From: Planctomycetota bacterium
GTDB lineage: Bacteria > Planctomycetota > UBA1135 > UBA2386
Assembly: GCA_027621295.1 (NCBI GenBank)
Contig: JAQCBR010000009.1
Location: 1 to 57,534 of the forward strand
DNA: 57,534 nt
Direction of reading: 5' to 3'
This document shows, piece by piece, positions 50,367 to 57,534 of this stretch. The position numbers and the translations under genes were made by a program. The notes beneath the pieces are model-generated. The model did no database searches and had not been told where the DNA came from. It was given only the letters and a program-made list of their open reading frames with translations. How positions within the stretch are numbered: position 1 is the stretch's first letter; each line of letters opens with the position of its first letter.

Positions 50367-53108
50367 ATGGGGCGTGCGCACGCTGCTCGGGTGATCCGCT
50401 ACGCCCTCGCTCTTCCCGCTCTCGGCCTCGCCGCGCTCGTCTGGGGGGGTGTCTCCCCGGCCCAGGCGCAGGACCGAGCCGCGGGCCGCCGACCGAACTT
50501 CGTTTTCGTCCTCGCTGACGACCTCGGGCCGGAGTGGATCGGCTGCTACGGGGGAGAGGAGGCCGAGACGCCCCGGATCGACCGGCTCGCGGCCGAAGGG
50601 CTCCGCTACGCGCAGGCCTGGTCGATGCCGAAGTGCACGCCGACGCGCGTGACCCTGCTGACCGGGCAGTATCCGTTCCGTCACGGCTGGGTGAACCACT
50701 GGGACGTGCCCCGATGGGGTGGGGGTGTCCATTTCGATGCCGGTCGCCACGAGACCTTCGCGCGCGTGCTGCGCGATGCGGGCTACCGGACGGCGGTCGC
50801 CGGGAAGTGGCAGATCGACGACTTCCGGGAGGAGCCTGACGACCTGGCGCGGCACGGCTTCGAGGCGTCGTGCGTGTGGACCGGCTACGAGGACGGCAAT
50901 CCGCCGAGCGACCGCCGCTACCACGATCCCTACGTCCGTGAGAGCGGCGTCGCGGCGACTCGCGAGGGAGCGTTCGGTCCGGACGTGTTCTGCGACTTCC
51001 TGGTTCGGTTCGCGGAGCAGCACCGCGACGAGCCGTTCCTCCTCTACTACCCGATGGTGCTCCCGCACGGGCCGCTGACCGCGCCTCCCGGCACTGACGC
51101 GGACGCTCCGCGCCGCGACAAGTTCCGCGCGATGGTGCGTCACGTCGACGGCAACGTCGGGCGGCTGGTGGACGCGATCGATCGGCTGGGGCTGGCCGAG
51201 GACACGTGCTTCGTGTTCACCGGCGACAACGGCACCGAGCGCGGCGTCCGTGCACGGATGGCCGGTCGCGAGGTGCGCGGCGGCAAGGGTCTGCTCACCG
51301 AGAACGGCGTCCACACTCCGCTCGTCGTGCGGTGGCCGGAGACGGTGGCGGCGGATGCCGTGACCGGCGCGCTCTTCGACACGACGGACGTGTTCCCGAC
51401 TCTGCTCGGTCTTGCCGGCGTCGAAGCGCCCGATCGCTGGACGCTCGACGGCGTCGACCAGGGGCCGGTCTGGCGCGGTGAGACGGACTCGGTCCGCACG
51501 CACGCGCTGACGATGGGTGGAGGGGTCGCGGTGCTGGCGCCCGATGGCGTGCACCCGACCTGGCCCTGGGCCGATCGAGGGGTGCGCGACGCGCGCTACA
51601 AGCTGGTCGCATCGGCGCGCGAGGCGATCGCACTCCATGACCTCGCCGACGATCCAGGGGAGGGGACCAACCTCGTCGCGTCGACCGAGCCCGAGCACGT
51701 CGCGGCCCGCGAACGGCTCCTCGCGGTTGCGCGAACCCATCCGGCCCGTGACGCGTCGCCTTCGTACGCGCCGCTGCCGGACACAGCGTCTCCGCAGCCG
51801 CTGGTCCGCCCCAACGTGATCCTGCTGATGGCGGACGACCTCGGCTACGGCGACCTGGGCGTCCAGGGTCACCCGCGCATCGAGTCGCCGCACCTCGATC
51901 GCTTGGCGGCAGACGGGCTGCGGTTCACACGGTTCCACGCGTCCGCGCCGGTCTGCTCGCCGACCCGCGCCGCGTGCCTGACCGGGCTCCATCCGTTCCG
52001 CATCGGCGTCCGCAACGCGAACGCCGGGCACCTGCCCGCCGACATCGCCACGCTGCAGGGTGCGCTCGGGGCCGCCGGCTACCGGACCGGTCACTTCGGC
52101 AAGTGGCACCTCGGCACGCTGACGACCGAGATCGTCGAATCCAATCGCGGGGGGCCGCGCGGCGCAGAGCACTTCGCGCCGCCGTGGCAGCGGGGTTTCG
52201 ACGTCTGCTTCTCGACCGAGGCGAAGGTGCCGACCTTCGATCCGATGTGGGCGCCGGGAACGCGTGAGCCGTACGGCACGCACTACTGGGACCAGACCGG
52301 CGCCCTCGTCGAAGACGGTCTCGATGGCGATGACTCCCGCGTGATCGTGGACCGCGTCGAGCCGTTCGTCCGGGCGTGCGCAGCGGCGGAGGAGCCGTTC
52401 CTCGCGGTCGTCTGGTTCCACGCGCCGCACCTCCCGGTCGTCGCCAGCGCCGAGGATCGCGCGCCGTTCGCGGACCTCGACGAGGAGACCCAAGCCTACT
52501 ACGGGTGCATCCGCGCGCTGGACCGCGAGGTCGGTCGGATCCGCGCGGTGATCGACGAGGTCGGGGTCGCGGACGACACGATCCTCTGGTTCTGCTCGGA
52601 CAACGGTCCCGAGGGTCGTGACGGTCAGGCGCCGGGCTCGACCGGTGGGCTGCGCGGCCGGAAGCGCAGCCTGTTCGAGGGCGGTACGCGCGTCCCGGGA
52701 ATCCTCACGTGGCCCCGCCGCGTGCCCGCGGGGACGGTCTGCGACGTCCCGGCCTCGACCGCCGACTACCTGCCGACGATCGCGGGTTGGGCGGGGCTCG
52801 ACGTCCCGGGCCTCGACGATCTCGACGGCGAGGACCTCGAGCCCGTGTTCGACGCGCTCTGGTCCGGGCGGGAGGCGCGGCGATCGAAGCCGATCGGCTT
52901 CCTCAGCGGCAACCAGGCGGCGTGGATCGACGGGGACCTCAAGCTCGTGGCGCGCGTCGAGAAGCAGGATTTGGTGCCGGTCGGGCTGTTCGACCTCGCC
53001 GCCGATCCCGCCGAGTCGACGGACATCTCCGCCTCGCGTCCGGCCGAACGGGACGGGCTGCTGCGCGCGCTGAGCGCATTCCGCGCCGGCGCGGATCCGC
53101 GTCGTTGA
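50367..53108 (+). CDS. Secreted double sulfatase (two sulfatase domains in one chain)
   Basis: 913 residues with a signal peptide (ALPALGLAALVWGGVSPAQAQ). Two complete type I sulfatase domains lie in tandem. Domain 1 (about 42-470) opens RPNFVFVLADDLG and has the formylglycine motif CTPTR at C90 with VTLLTG. Domain 2 (about 478-885) opens RPNVILLMADDLGYGDLG and has CSPTR at C530 with AACLTG. Each also has GKWQ/GKWHLG and DNG metal or substrate segments (TGDNGTERG; CSDNGPEGRDG). Both need an FGly-generating enzyme, not seen here. The domains differ widely, so they may act on different positions of one sulfated glycan. The start could be ATG 50367 or GTG 50391. Confidence 0.93.
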   Translation: MGRAHAARVIRYALALPALGLAALVWGGVSPAQAQDRAAGRRPNFVFVLADDLGPEWIGCYGGEEAETPRIDRLAAEGLRYAQAWSMPKCTPTRVTLLTGQYPFRHGWVNHWDVPRWGGGVHFDAGRHETFARVLRDAGYRTAVAGKWQIDDFREEPDDLARHGFEASCVWTGYEDGNPPSDRRYHDPYVRESGVAATREGAFGPDVFCDFLVRFAEQHRDEPFLLYYPMVLPHGPLTAPPGTDADAPRRDKFRAMVRHVDGNVGRLVDAIDRLGLAEDTCFVFTGDNGTERGVRARMAGREVRGGKGLLTENGVHTPLVVRWPETVAADAVTGALFDTTDVFPTLLGLAGVEAPDRWTLDGVDQGPVWRGETDSVRTHALTMGGGVAVLAPDGVHPTWPWADRGVRDARYKLVASAREAIALHDLADDPGEGTNLVASTEPEHVAARERLLAVARTHPARDASPSYAPLPDTASPQPLVRPNVILLMADDLGYGDLGVQGHPRIESPHLDRLAADGLRFTRFHASAPVCSPTRAACLTGLHPFRIGVRNANAGHLPADIATLQGALGAAGYRTGHFGKWHLGTLTTEIVESNRGGPRGAEHFAPPWQRGFDVCFSTEAKVPTFDPMWAPGTREPYGTHYWDQTGALVEDGLDGDDSRVIVDRVEPFVRACAAAEEPFLAVVWFHAPHLPVVASAEDRAPFADLDEETQAYYGCIRALDREVGRIRAVIDEVGVADDTILWFCSDNGPEGRDGQAPGSTGGLRGRKRSLFEGGTRVPGILTWPRRVPAGTVCDVPASTADYLPTIAGWAGLDVPGLDDLDGEDLEPVFDALWSGREARRSKPIGFLSGNQAAWIDGDLKLVARVEKQDLVPVGLFDLAADPAESTDISASRPAERDGLLRALSAFRAGADPRR

Positions 53109-53124
53109 GCCGCCGGCTGTCGCG

Positions 53125-54687
53125 CTACCAGTCGTCGGACCGGAACGGAGAAGCGGGCAGGCCGTTCCTGCCGAACAGGTTCGCACCCAGCGGGTTCTGC
53201 GTGAACGCGTAGCGGACGGCGACCGGCTGGTCCACGGCGTCGGATCGAACGACGACGGTGTCGCCCTCGATCGTCGCGTCCGCCCAGGACCAGCGACGAT
53301 CGGCGCCGGCGACCGCGAAGCCCCGGAGGCGTTCCCCGTCGCCGCGGGCTTCGATCTGCAGCCCCGACCCCGCGTGGTCGAAGCGCACGCGGACCAGGTT
53401 GCCCTCGACGTCGATCCTTCGGAACAGCGGTCCGCTCGGCTCGACGTCCGCGCCGTACTCGCGCGCGAGCGCCCAGAGCGCGAGTCGCTCTCCGACCGTC
53501 CTCTTGTCCTTCGGATGGATGTCGACTGCGTCCCCGACGTCGAACGTGACCGCCATGCCGGACCGCGGCAGGTCGAGGCAGCTGAGCTGCGCCATGCGGC
53601 ACGACTGCCAGCCGTGACCGCCCGAAGGGTCGTCGGTCGGCTCTCCGAAGCTCGTGAGCTGCGCCCAGTAGAACGGGACGTCCGTGCCCATGCGTCGGCG
53701 CCAGGTCGTCACCATCGCGCGGAACTTGTCCTCGTAGGTCTGCTCCTCGTGCCCGTTGTTCTCGCCCTGGTACCAGAGCACGCCGCGGACCGGGAAGCGC
53801 AGTAGCGGGTGGACCATGCCGTGGAACAGCGAGTGCGTCCGGTGCCAGTTCTGCCGGTCCTCGTTGGGGTGGGGCGGGAGCATCGGCGGATTCGGCAGCG
53901 GCAGCCCGAGCCGTTCGGCCCGCCGTGCGGACTCGGCCCAGGCCTCCACGTCGGGCAGCGCCGCGCGTAGGCGTTCCTGGTGCGACGCGAGCGCGGCGTC
54001 CAGGCGCGTGCCGACGTCAGCGTTGGCCGGAAAACCGCGGACGGCTTCGGGGGCCATCCAGCACTCGATCTCGGTGCCGCCGACCGCGCAGGTCAGGATG
54101 CCGATCGGGACGTCGACCTCGGCGCGCACGCGTCGCGCGAAGTGATAGCCGACGGCCGTGCAGTCGCCGACCGTGTCCGGACCGCAGACCCGCCACTCGC
54201 CGCCGGACACGTCCTCGCGCGGCGTCGCCGCGAACTCCTCCCAGTACGACCGGTAGCGGATCAGTCCGTCGGTGGCGCTGCGGATGTCCTCGGCCGCGTC
54301 GCAGCCGTGGAGCCCGAACGCCATGTTCGACTGGCCGCTGCACAGCCAGACGTCGCCGACCAAGACGTCCTCCAGACGACGGTCGGTGCCACCGTCGACG
54401 CGTAGGACCAGGTCTCGGGGATCCGCGCTCGCGGGCATCGGCGGCAGCTCGAGCGCGAAGCGACCGTCTCCGCCCGCGCGCCCCTCGACGGAGGCTTCGG
54501 CGAAGAAGACGTGGACGCGGGCGTCCGGCGCGGCGGTGCCCCACACGCGGATCGGCCGGTCGCGCTGGAGAACCATGTGGTCACCGAACACGCGTGCGAA
54601 CGCAGCGGTCGGCGGCATGGGTTCCTGCGTGCCGGCGCCGCAGGGCAGGAGCAGGGCAGAGCAGATCCCGCGGATAGGGGCGTGCAT
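53125..54687 (-). CDS. Sialate O-acetylesterase-like (SASA family) esterase
   Basis: 520 residues. A short hydrophobic N-terminus suggests export (ICSALLLPCGAGTQ, with a possible lipid-modified Cys). The SGNH-type esterase begins with FGDHMVLQRDRPIRVWG and the nucleophile motif LCSGQSNMAF (S120). Further family segments are PIGILTCAVGGTEIECWM, RGVLWYQGENNGHE and VTFDVGDAVDIHPKDKRTVGERLALWAL, whose D..H supplies the triad. It removes acetyl groups from sugars and fits with the convergent double sulfatase 16 bases away. The ATG at 54687 follows CTGGAG. It is 52 bases downstream of the creatininase-like gene on the same strand. Confidence 0.93.
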   Translation of the reverse strand: MHAPIRGICSALLLPCGAGTQEPMPPTAAFARVFGDHMVLQRDRPIRVWGTAAPDARVHVFFAEASVEGRAGGDGRFALELPPMPASADPRDLVLRVDGGTDRRLEDVLVGDVWLCSGQSNMAFGLHGCDAAEDIRSATDGLIRYRSYWEEFAATPREDVSGGEWRVCGPDTVGDCTAVGYHFARRVRAEVDVPIGILTCAVGGTEIECWMAPEAVRGFPANADVGTRLDAALASHQERLRAALPDVEAWAESARRAERLGLPLPNPPMLPPHPNEDRQNWHRTHSLFHGMVHPLLRFPVRGVLWYQGENNGHEEQTYEDKFRAMVTTWRRRMGTDVPFYWAQLTSFGEPTDDPSGGHGWQSCRMAQLSCLDLPRSGMAVTFDVGDAVDIHPKDKRTVGERLALWALAREYGADVEPSGPLFRRIDVEGNLVRVRFDHAGSGLQIEARGDGERLRGFAVAGADRRWSWADATIEGDTVVVRSDAVDQPVAVRYAFTQNPLGANLFGRNGLPASPFRSDDW

Positions 54688-54739
54688 CAGCTCCAGAGTC
54701 TCCGCGCGGCGCGGCTCCTGCGCCACGCCGAGGGTCGGG

Positions 54740-55507
54740 TCAGGACTCGGCTTCCGGCTCGATCGCCGCCAGCACCGCTTCGGCGAGGATCGCCCCCAGT
54801 TCTGCGATCGTGCGTTCGCCCTCGGCGGCCGTGGCGGCGGCCGGGATGCCGAAGTACGCGCGATCGCCGCCGGCCTCCTCGAAGCTCTGCTTGCCGTCGC
54901 GAATCGCCGTCGACAGCGACACGGGGTTCGGCGCGAGCTCGGCGCGGATCTCCTCGCGCACGAGGTCCGGCCGCTCCGCGAGCACGACCGAGCCCTCGAA
55001 CTGACCGGCGTGGCAGGCGCCGCTCTTGAACTCATCGGTCAGGCGCAGGGCCCACGGGCGTCGCGTCAGGTCGGGGTAGATCAGCTCCGCGTCGCCGTCG
55101 GCCTTGCAGCTCGATACTGCGTCGTAGAGCGACTGCACGTTCGCGGGATCGAAGTGGGAGTTGGCGATCACCGTGCGCCGAATTCCGTGCGCGGCGAGGC
55201 CACGCGCTACCTCGACGATCAGCGCGGTCGCGGTCTCCTTCGAGATCGAGATCGTGCCGGCGAACCCGCTTGCGAATGCGGCCGGCGAGTAGGCGAGCGG
55301 CGGCAGGATGACGACTTCGTAGCCCCGTTCCGCCAGCCTCTCCGCGCCCGCGCGCGCCATCGCCTCGGAGATCAGAACGTCGGTGGAGAGCGGGAGATGC
55401 GGGCCGTGTGCCTCGGTCGCCCCGACCGGCAGGATCGCCAGCGTCCGCGCACGATCGAGGTCTCGCACCTCTTCCCAGGTCATTTCGTCGTAGCGCCGGA
55501 CAGCCAT
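54740..55507 (-). CDS. Creatininase-family amidohydrolase
   Basis: 255 residues. The metal-binding N-terminal motif is ILPVGATEAHGPHLPLSTDV (E32, H34, D43). Family features continue with PPLAYSPAAFASGFAGTISIS and, instead of the usual 'GHGGN', IANSHFDPANVQSL, then SGACHAGQFEGSVVL with the conserved His and Glu. Members cut creatinine, FAPy intermediates or the modified peptide of mycofactocin (MftE). The SHFD.AN variant also occurs in MftE-like proteins, but no mycofactocin genes are in view, so the substrate is open. Divergent from the CoA ligase gene with 46 bases between starts. Confidence 0.88.
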   Translation of the reverse strand: MAVRRYDEMTWEEVRDLDRARTLAILPVGATEAHGPHLPLSTDVLISEAMARAGAERLAERGYEVVILPPLAYSPAAFASGFAGTISISKETATALIVEVARGLAAHGIRRTVIANSHFDPANVQSLYDAVSSCKADGDAELIYPDLTRRPWALRLTDEFKSGACHAGQFEGSVVLAERPDLVREEIRAELAPNPVSLSTAIRDGKQSFEEAGGDRAYFGIPAAATAAEGERTIAELGAILAEAVLAAIEPEAES

Positions 55508-55539
55508 GTTCGAGTGTTCGCCTCCGTTCTCGAGCCGAC

Positions 55540-55545
55540 TAACCT
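55540..55545 (+). promoter_or_regulatory. -10-like TAACCT, 8 nt before CoA-ligase ATG
   Basis: TAACCT then 8 bases then the ATG at 55554. TTCGCC (55517-55522) 17 bases upstream is a weak -35. No Shine-Dalgarno sequence. Confidence 0.5.
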
Positions 55546-55553
55546 ATCGACGC

Positions 55554-57074
55554 ATGAGCTTCGTCGCGCCGGCCGAGTTCCAGATCGCCGACCACTTCCT
55601 CGACGCGCGGGTGGCCGAGGGGCGAGGCGACCGCGTCGCGCTGCACCTCGAAGACCGGACCGTGACCTACGCGGAGGTCCAGGCCGAGGCGAATCGCTAT
55701 GCGAACCTGCTGGTCGACGCCGGGGTCCTGCCGGAGCAGCGCGTGATCCTCGCGCTGCGTGACGGCCTCGCCTACGTGGCGGCGCTGTTCGGCGTGTTCA
55801 AGGTGGGGGGAGTCGTCGTGATGCTCAACCCCGAGCTCAACGCGGAGCAGGTCGACTACTTCCTCGGCTACACACGTGCCCGCGCAGCGTTCGTCGAGCA
55901 GGGTCACGAGTCGATCTACCGCGAGGGCGCGGCCAAGAGCCGGTTCCTGGACAGCGTCCTCGTCGTCGACGCGCCGGAGTTCCAGGCGCGACGCGACGCG
56001 GCGTCGCCCACGTTCGACAACTTCCCGACCCACCGGGACGACGCGGCGATCTGGCTGTTCTCGGGCGGGACCACCGGCAAGCCGAAGGCGGTCGTGCAGA
56101 CGCACCGTTCGTTCGCCTACACGACCGAGTGCTACGGCAAGGGCACGCTCGGCATGTCCGAGGACGACGTGACGCTGTCGGTGCCCAAGCTTTTCTTCGG
56201 CTACGCGACCGGGATCAACCTGCTGTTCCCGTTCTCGGTCGGTGCGTCGGCCGTGCTGTTTCCCGATCGCTGCACCGAGGCGCGGATCTTCGAGCTGATC
56301 GACCGCTTCCGACCGACGGTCCTCGTCAACGTGCCGACGATGATCAAGAAGCTGCTCGACAGTCCGGCGGCCGGGAGCCAGGACCTGTCCTGTCTGCGGC
56401 TGGCGACGTCGGCGGGTGAGGCGCTTCCGCCCGCGCTGCACGAACGCTGGAACGAGGCCTACGGGATCGACCTCCTCGACGGCCTCGGCACTGCGGAGAT
56501 GTGGCACATCTTCATCTCCAACCTGCCGGGTGACGTGCGGATCGGCTCGATCGGCAAGGTCGTGCCGGGCTTCGATGTCCGCGTCTGCGACGAGGACGGT
56601 CGGGACGTCGAGGACGGACAGACCGGCTGGCTCTGGGTCCGCGGCGGGGCGCGCGCGCTCGGCTACTGGCAGCAGCTCGAGAAGACCGAGTGGGGGTTCC
56701 GCGGCGAGTGGTACGTGTCGGGAGACCTCGTCACGCGGGACGCGGACGGCTGGTTCACGTACGGCGGCAGGGCCGACGACATGCTCAAGGTCTCCGGACG
56801 CTGGCTCGCGACGCGCGAGGTCGAGGAATGCCTCGAGGAGCATCCGGCTGTGAAGGAAGCCGCGGTCGTCGGCGTCGTCGACGCGGACGGGCTCACCAAG
56901 CCGCACGCCTTCGTCGTCCCGGTGACCGCCTCACCCGAACTCGGCGATGAACTCCAGTCCTGGGTGAAGGAGCGTCTCGAGCCCTACAAGTATCCCCGGC
57001 AGGTCATGCTCCTCGACGATCTCCCACGGACCCATCTCGGCAAGGTCGACCGCGGCCAGCTCCGCAGGCTCTGA
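55554..57074 (+). CDS. Benzoate/anthranilate-type CoA ligase (AMP-forming)
   Basis: 506 residues of the ANL superfamily. Adenylation motifs: P-loop LFSGGTTGKPKAVVQTH (about 168-184), LPPALHERW..AYGIDLLDGLGTAEM (substrate pocket and A5), GEWYVSGDLVTRDADGWFTYGGRADDMLKVSGRW (A7/A8) and C-terminal PRTHLGKVDR with K497. The sequence fits the benzoate-CoA ligase family (NFPTHRDDAAIWLFSGGTTG; PKLFFGYATGINLLFPF). The next gene is kynureninase-like, so anthranilate may be the substrate, linking tryptophan breakdown to anthraniloyl-CoA. The ATG at 55554 begins MSFVAPAEFQIADHFLD, which matches the family. Confidence 0.92.
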   Translation: MSFVAPAEFQIADHFLDARVAEGRGDRVALHLEDRTVTYAEVQAEANRYANLLVDAGVLPEQRVILALRDGLAYVAALFGVFKVGGVVVMLNPELNAEQVDYFLGYTRARAAFVEQGHESIYREGAAKSRFLDSVLVVDAPEFQARRDAASPTFDNFPTHRDDAAIWLFSGGTTGKPKAVVQTHRSFAYTTECYGKGTLGMSEDDVTLSVPKLFFGYATGINLLFPFSVGASAVLFPDRCTEARIFELIDRFRPTVLVNVPTMIKKLLDSPAAGSQDLSCLRLATSAGEALPPALHERWNEAYGIDLLDGLGTAEMWHIFISNLPGDVRIGSIGKVVPGFDVRVCDEDGRDVEDGQTGWLWVRGGARALGYWQQLEKTEWGFRGEWYVSGDLVTRDADGWFTYGGRADDMLKVSGRWLATREVEECLEEHPAVKEAAVVGVVDADGLTKPHAFVVPVTASPELGDELQSWVKERLEPYKYPRQVMLLDDLPRTHLGKVDRGQLRRL

Positions 57075-57090
57075 TCCGCACCCAAGCACC

Positions 57091-57534
57091 GTGAGCCACA
57101 AGCACCTCTTCTCCCGGTTCTTCGCCGCGGCTCCGGCCGGCAAGCTCCACTTCGCCGCGCACAGCCACCACTACTGGCCGGACGTGACCCTGGCTGCGCA
57201 GCAGCAGGCGTGGTTCGACGCGGCCGAGGGCGCCGACGACAAGTGGGGGAAGCTGTTCGGGAGCGTCCTGTCGGAGGCGCAGGGGCACATCGCGCGGGTG
57301 CTTGGGCTGCCGGACCCGACGACGATCGCGTTCTCGCCGAACACCCACGACTTCCTGCTGCGCCTCTGCTCCTGCGTCGAGCGAGGACCGGTCCGGGTGC
57401 TGTCGACCGACGGCGAGTTCCTGACCTTCGCGCGGCAGAGCGCGCGCTCCGAAGAGGCGGGGCAGATGCAGGTCACGCGGGTCCCGGTCGAGCCGTTCGA
57501 CACCTTCGGCGACCGTCTGCTCGGCGCCGCGCGG
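57091..57534 (+). CDS. Kynureninase-like PLP enzyme (5' part only, runs off the window)
   Basis: An open frame of 148 codons from GTG 57091 to the right edge. The protein starts SHKHLFSRFFAAAPAGKLHFAAHSHHYWPD, then QQQAWFDAAEGADDKWGKLF and PTTIAFSPNTHDFLLRL. These match the N-terminal half of class V aminotransferase-fold kynureninases, where the segment after 'FAPNTHEF' binds PLP phosphate. The lysine that holds PLP would be beyond the edge. It starts 16 bases after the CoA-ligase stop, so the two are probably one operon. Kynureninase makes anthranilate from kynurenine, which would feed the ligase. Confidence 0.75.
   Translation, partial: MSHKHLFSRFFAAAPAGKLHFAAHSHHYWPDVTLAAQQQAWFDAAEGADDKWGKLFGSVLSEAQGHIARVLGLPDPTTIAFSPNTHDFLLRLCSCVERGPVRVLSTDGEFLTFARQSARSEEAGQMQVTRVPVEPFDTFGDRLLGAAR

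Noticed and set aside
50046..53186. A 1,046-codon minus-strand frame opposite the double sulfatase
   Set aside because: It is antisense to two clear sulfatase domains, rich in Arg and without motifs, and cannot coexist with the response-regulator promoter.

Overview
The window is about 57.5 kb of very GC-rich chromosomal DNA (roughly 70% GC by eye), densely packed with genes on both strands. It has no insertion sequence, phage gene, integrase or CRISPR array. The gene content suggests a planctomycete: a tandem-domain sulfatase, a sialate O-acetylesterase, ThuA and WbsX-type proteins, secreted beta-propellers, a MoxR/DUF58/BatA operon, a huge VWA-TPR protein, and several secreted proteins that seem to share one C-terminal module. 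That assignment is inference; the window contains no 16S rRNA gene or other phylogenetic marker.

Layout. 0-3.3 kb: UDP-glucose dehydrogenase, a lipoprotein, an RbfA-like protein and a membrane protein. 3.2-11.4 kb: one 2,715-residue membrane-anchored GATase-like/VWA/TPR protein. 11.5-15.9 kb (minus strand): a signalling cluster with a nucleobase permease fused to an RsbW-like ATPase domain, a STAS anti-anti-sigma factor, an RsbW-type kinase, a small membrane protein, a DUF6435-like protein and a B12-binding protein carrying the CarH-type Wx9EH signature. 16.4-25 kb: a secreted beta-propeller, a heterodimeric ABC exporter pair, an SUI1/eIF1-like factor, a phytanoyl-CoA dioxygenase-like enzyme, an esterase and an old-yellow-enzyme homologue. 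25-33.8 kb: a secreted 5'-nucleotidase-like protein, an AzgA-type purine permease, two tandem paralogous secreted proteins, an Nramp-like transporter without the usual metal motifs, and a cupin. 33.8-42 kb: a pseudopilin, the BatA-DUF58-MoxR operon and a secreted thioredoxin/TPR protein. 42-49.4 kb: secreted proteins, ThuA, an interrupted small gene, an alginate-export-type porin, an Rrf2 Fe-S regulator, tRNA-Val and a WbsX-like protein. 49.5-57.5 kb: an orphan OmpR-type regulator with a three-repeat operator, the double sulfatase, the acetylesterase, a creatininase-like protein, and an aryl-CoA ligase followed by a truncated kynureninase-like gene.

Working together. The sulfatase, acetylesterase, WbsX, porin and ThuA genes fit the breakdown of sulfated or acetylated polysaccharides. 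The ligase and kynureninase pair fits tryptophan/anthranilate metabolism. The 11.5-15.9 kb cluster is the best candidate for an undescribed system: a possible cobalamin- or light-responsive partner switch tied to a transporter-ATPase fusion.

A recurring sequence feature is a -10-like hexamer (TANNNT, once CAGAAT) ending 6-10 nt, most often exactly 8 nt, before the start codon of many genes, usually without a Shine-Dalgarno sequence. This suggests widespread leaderless or near-leaderless transcription.
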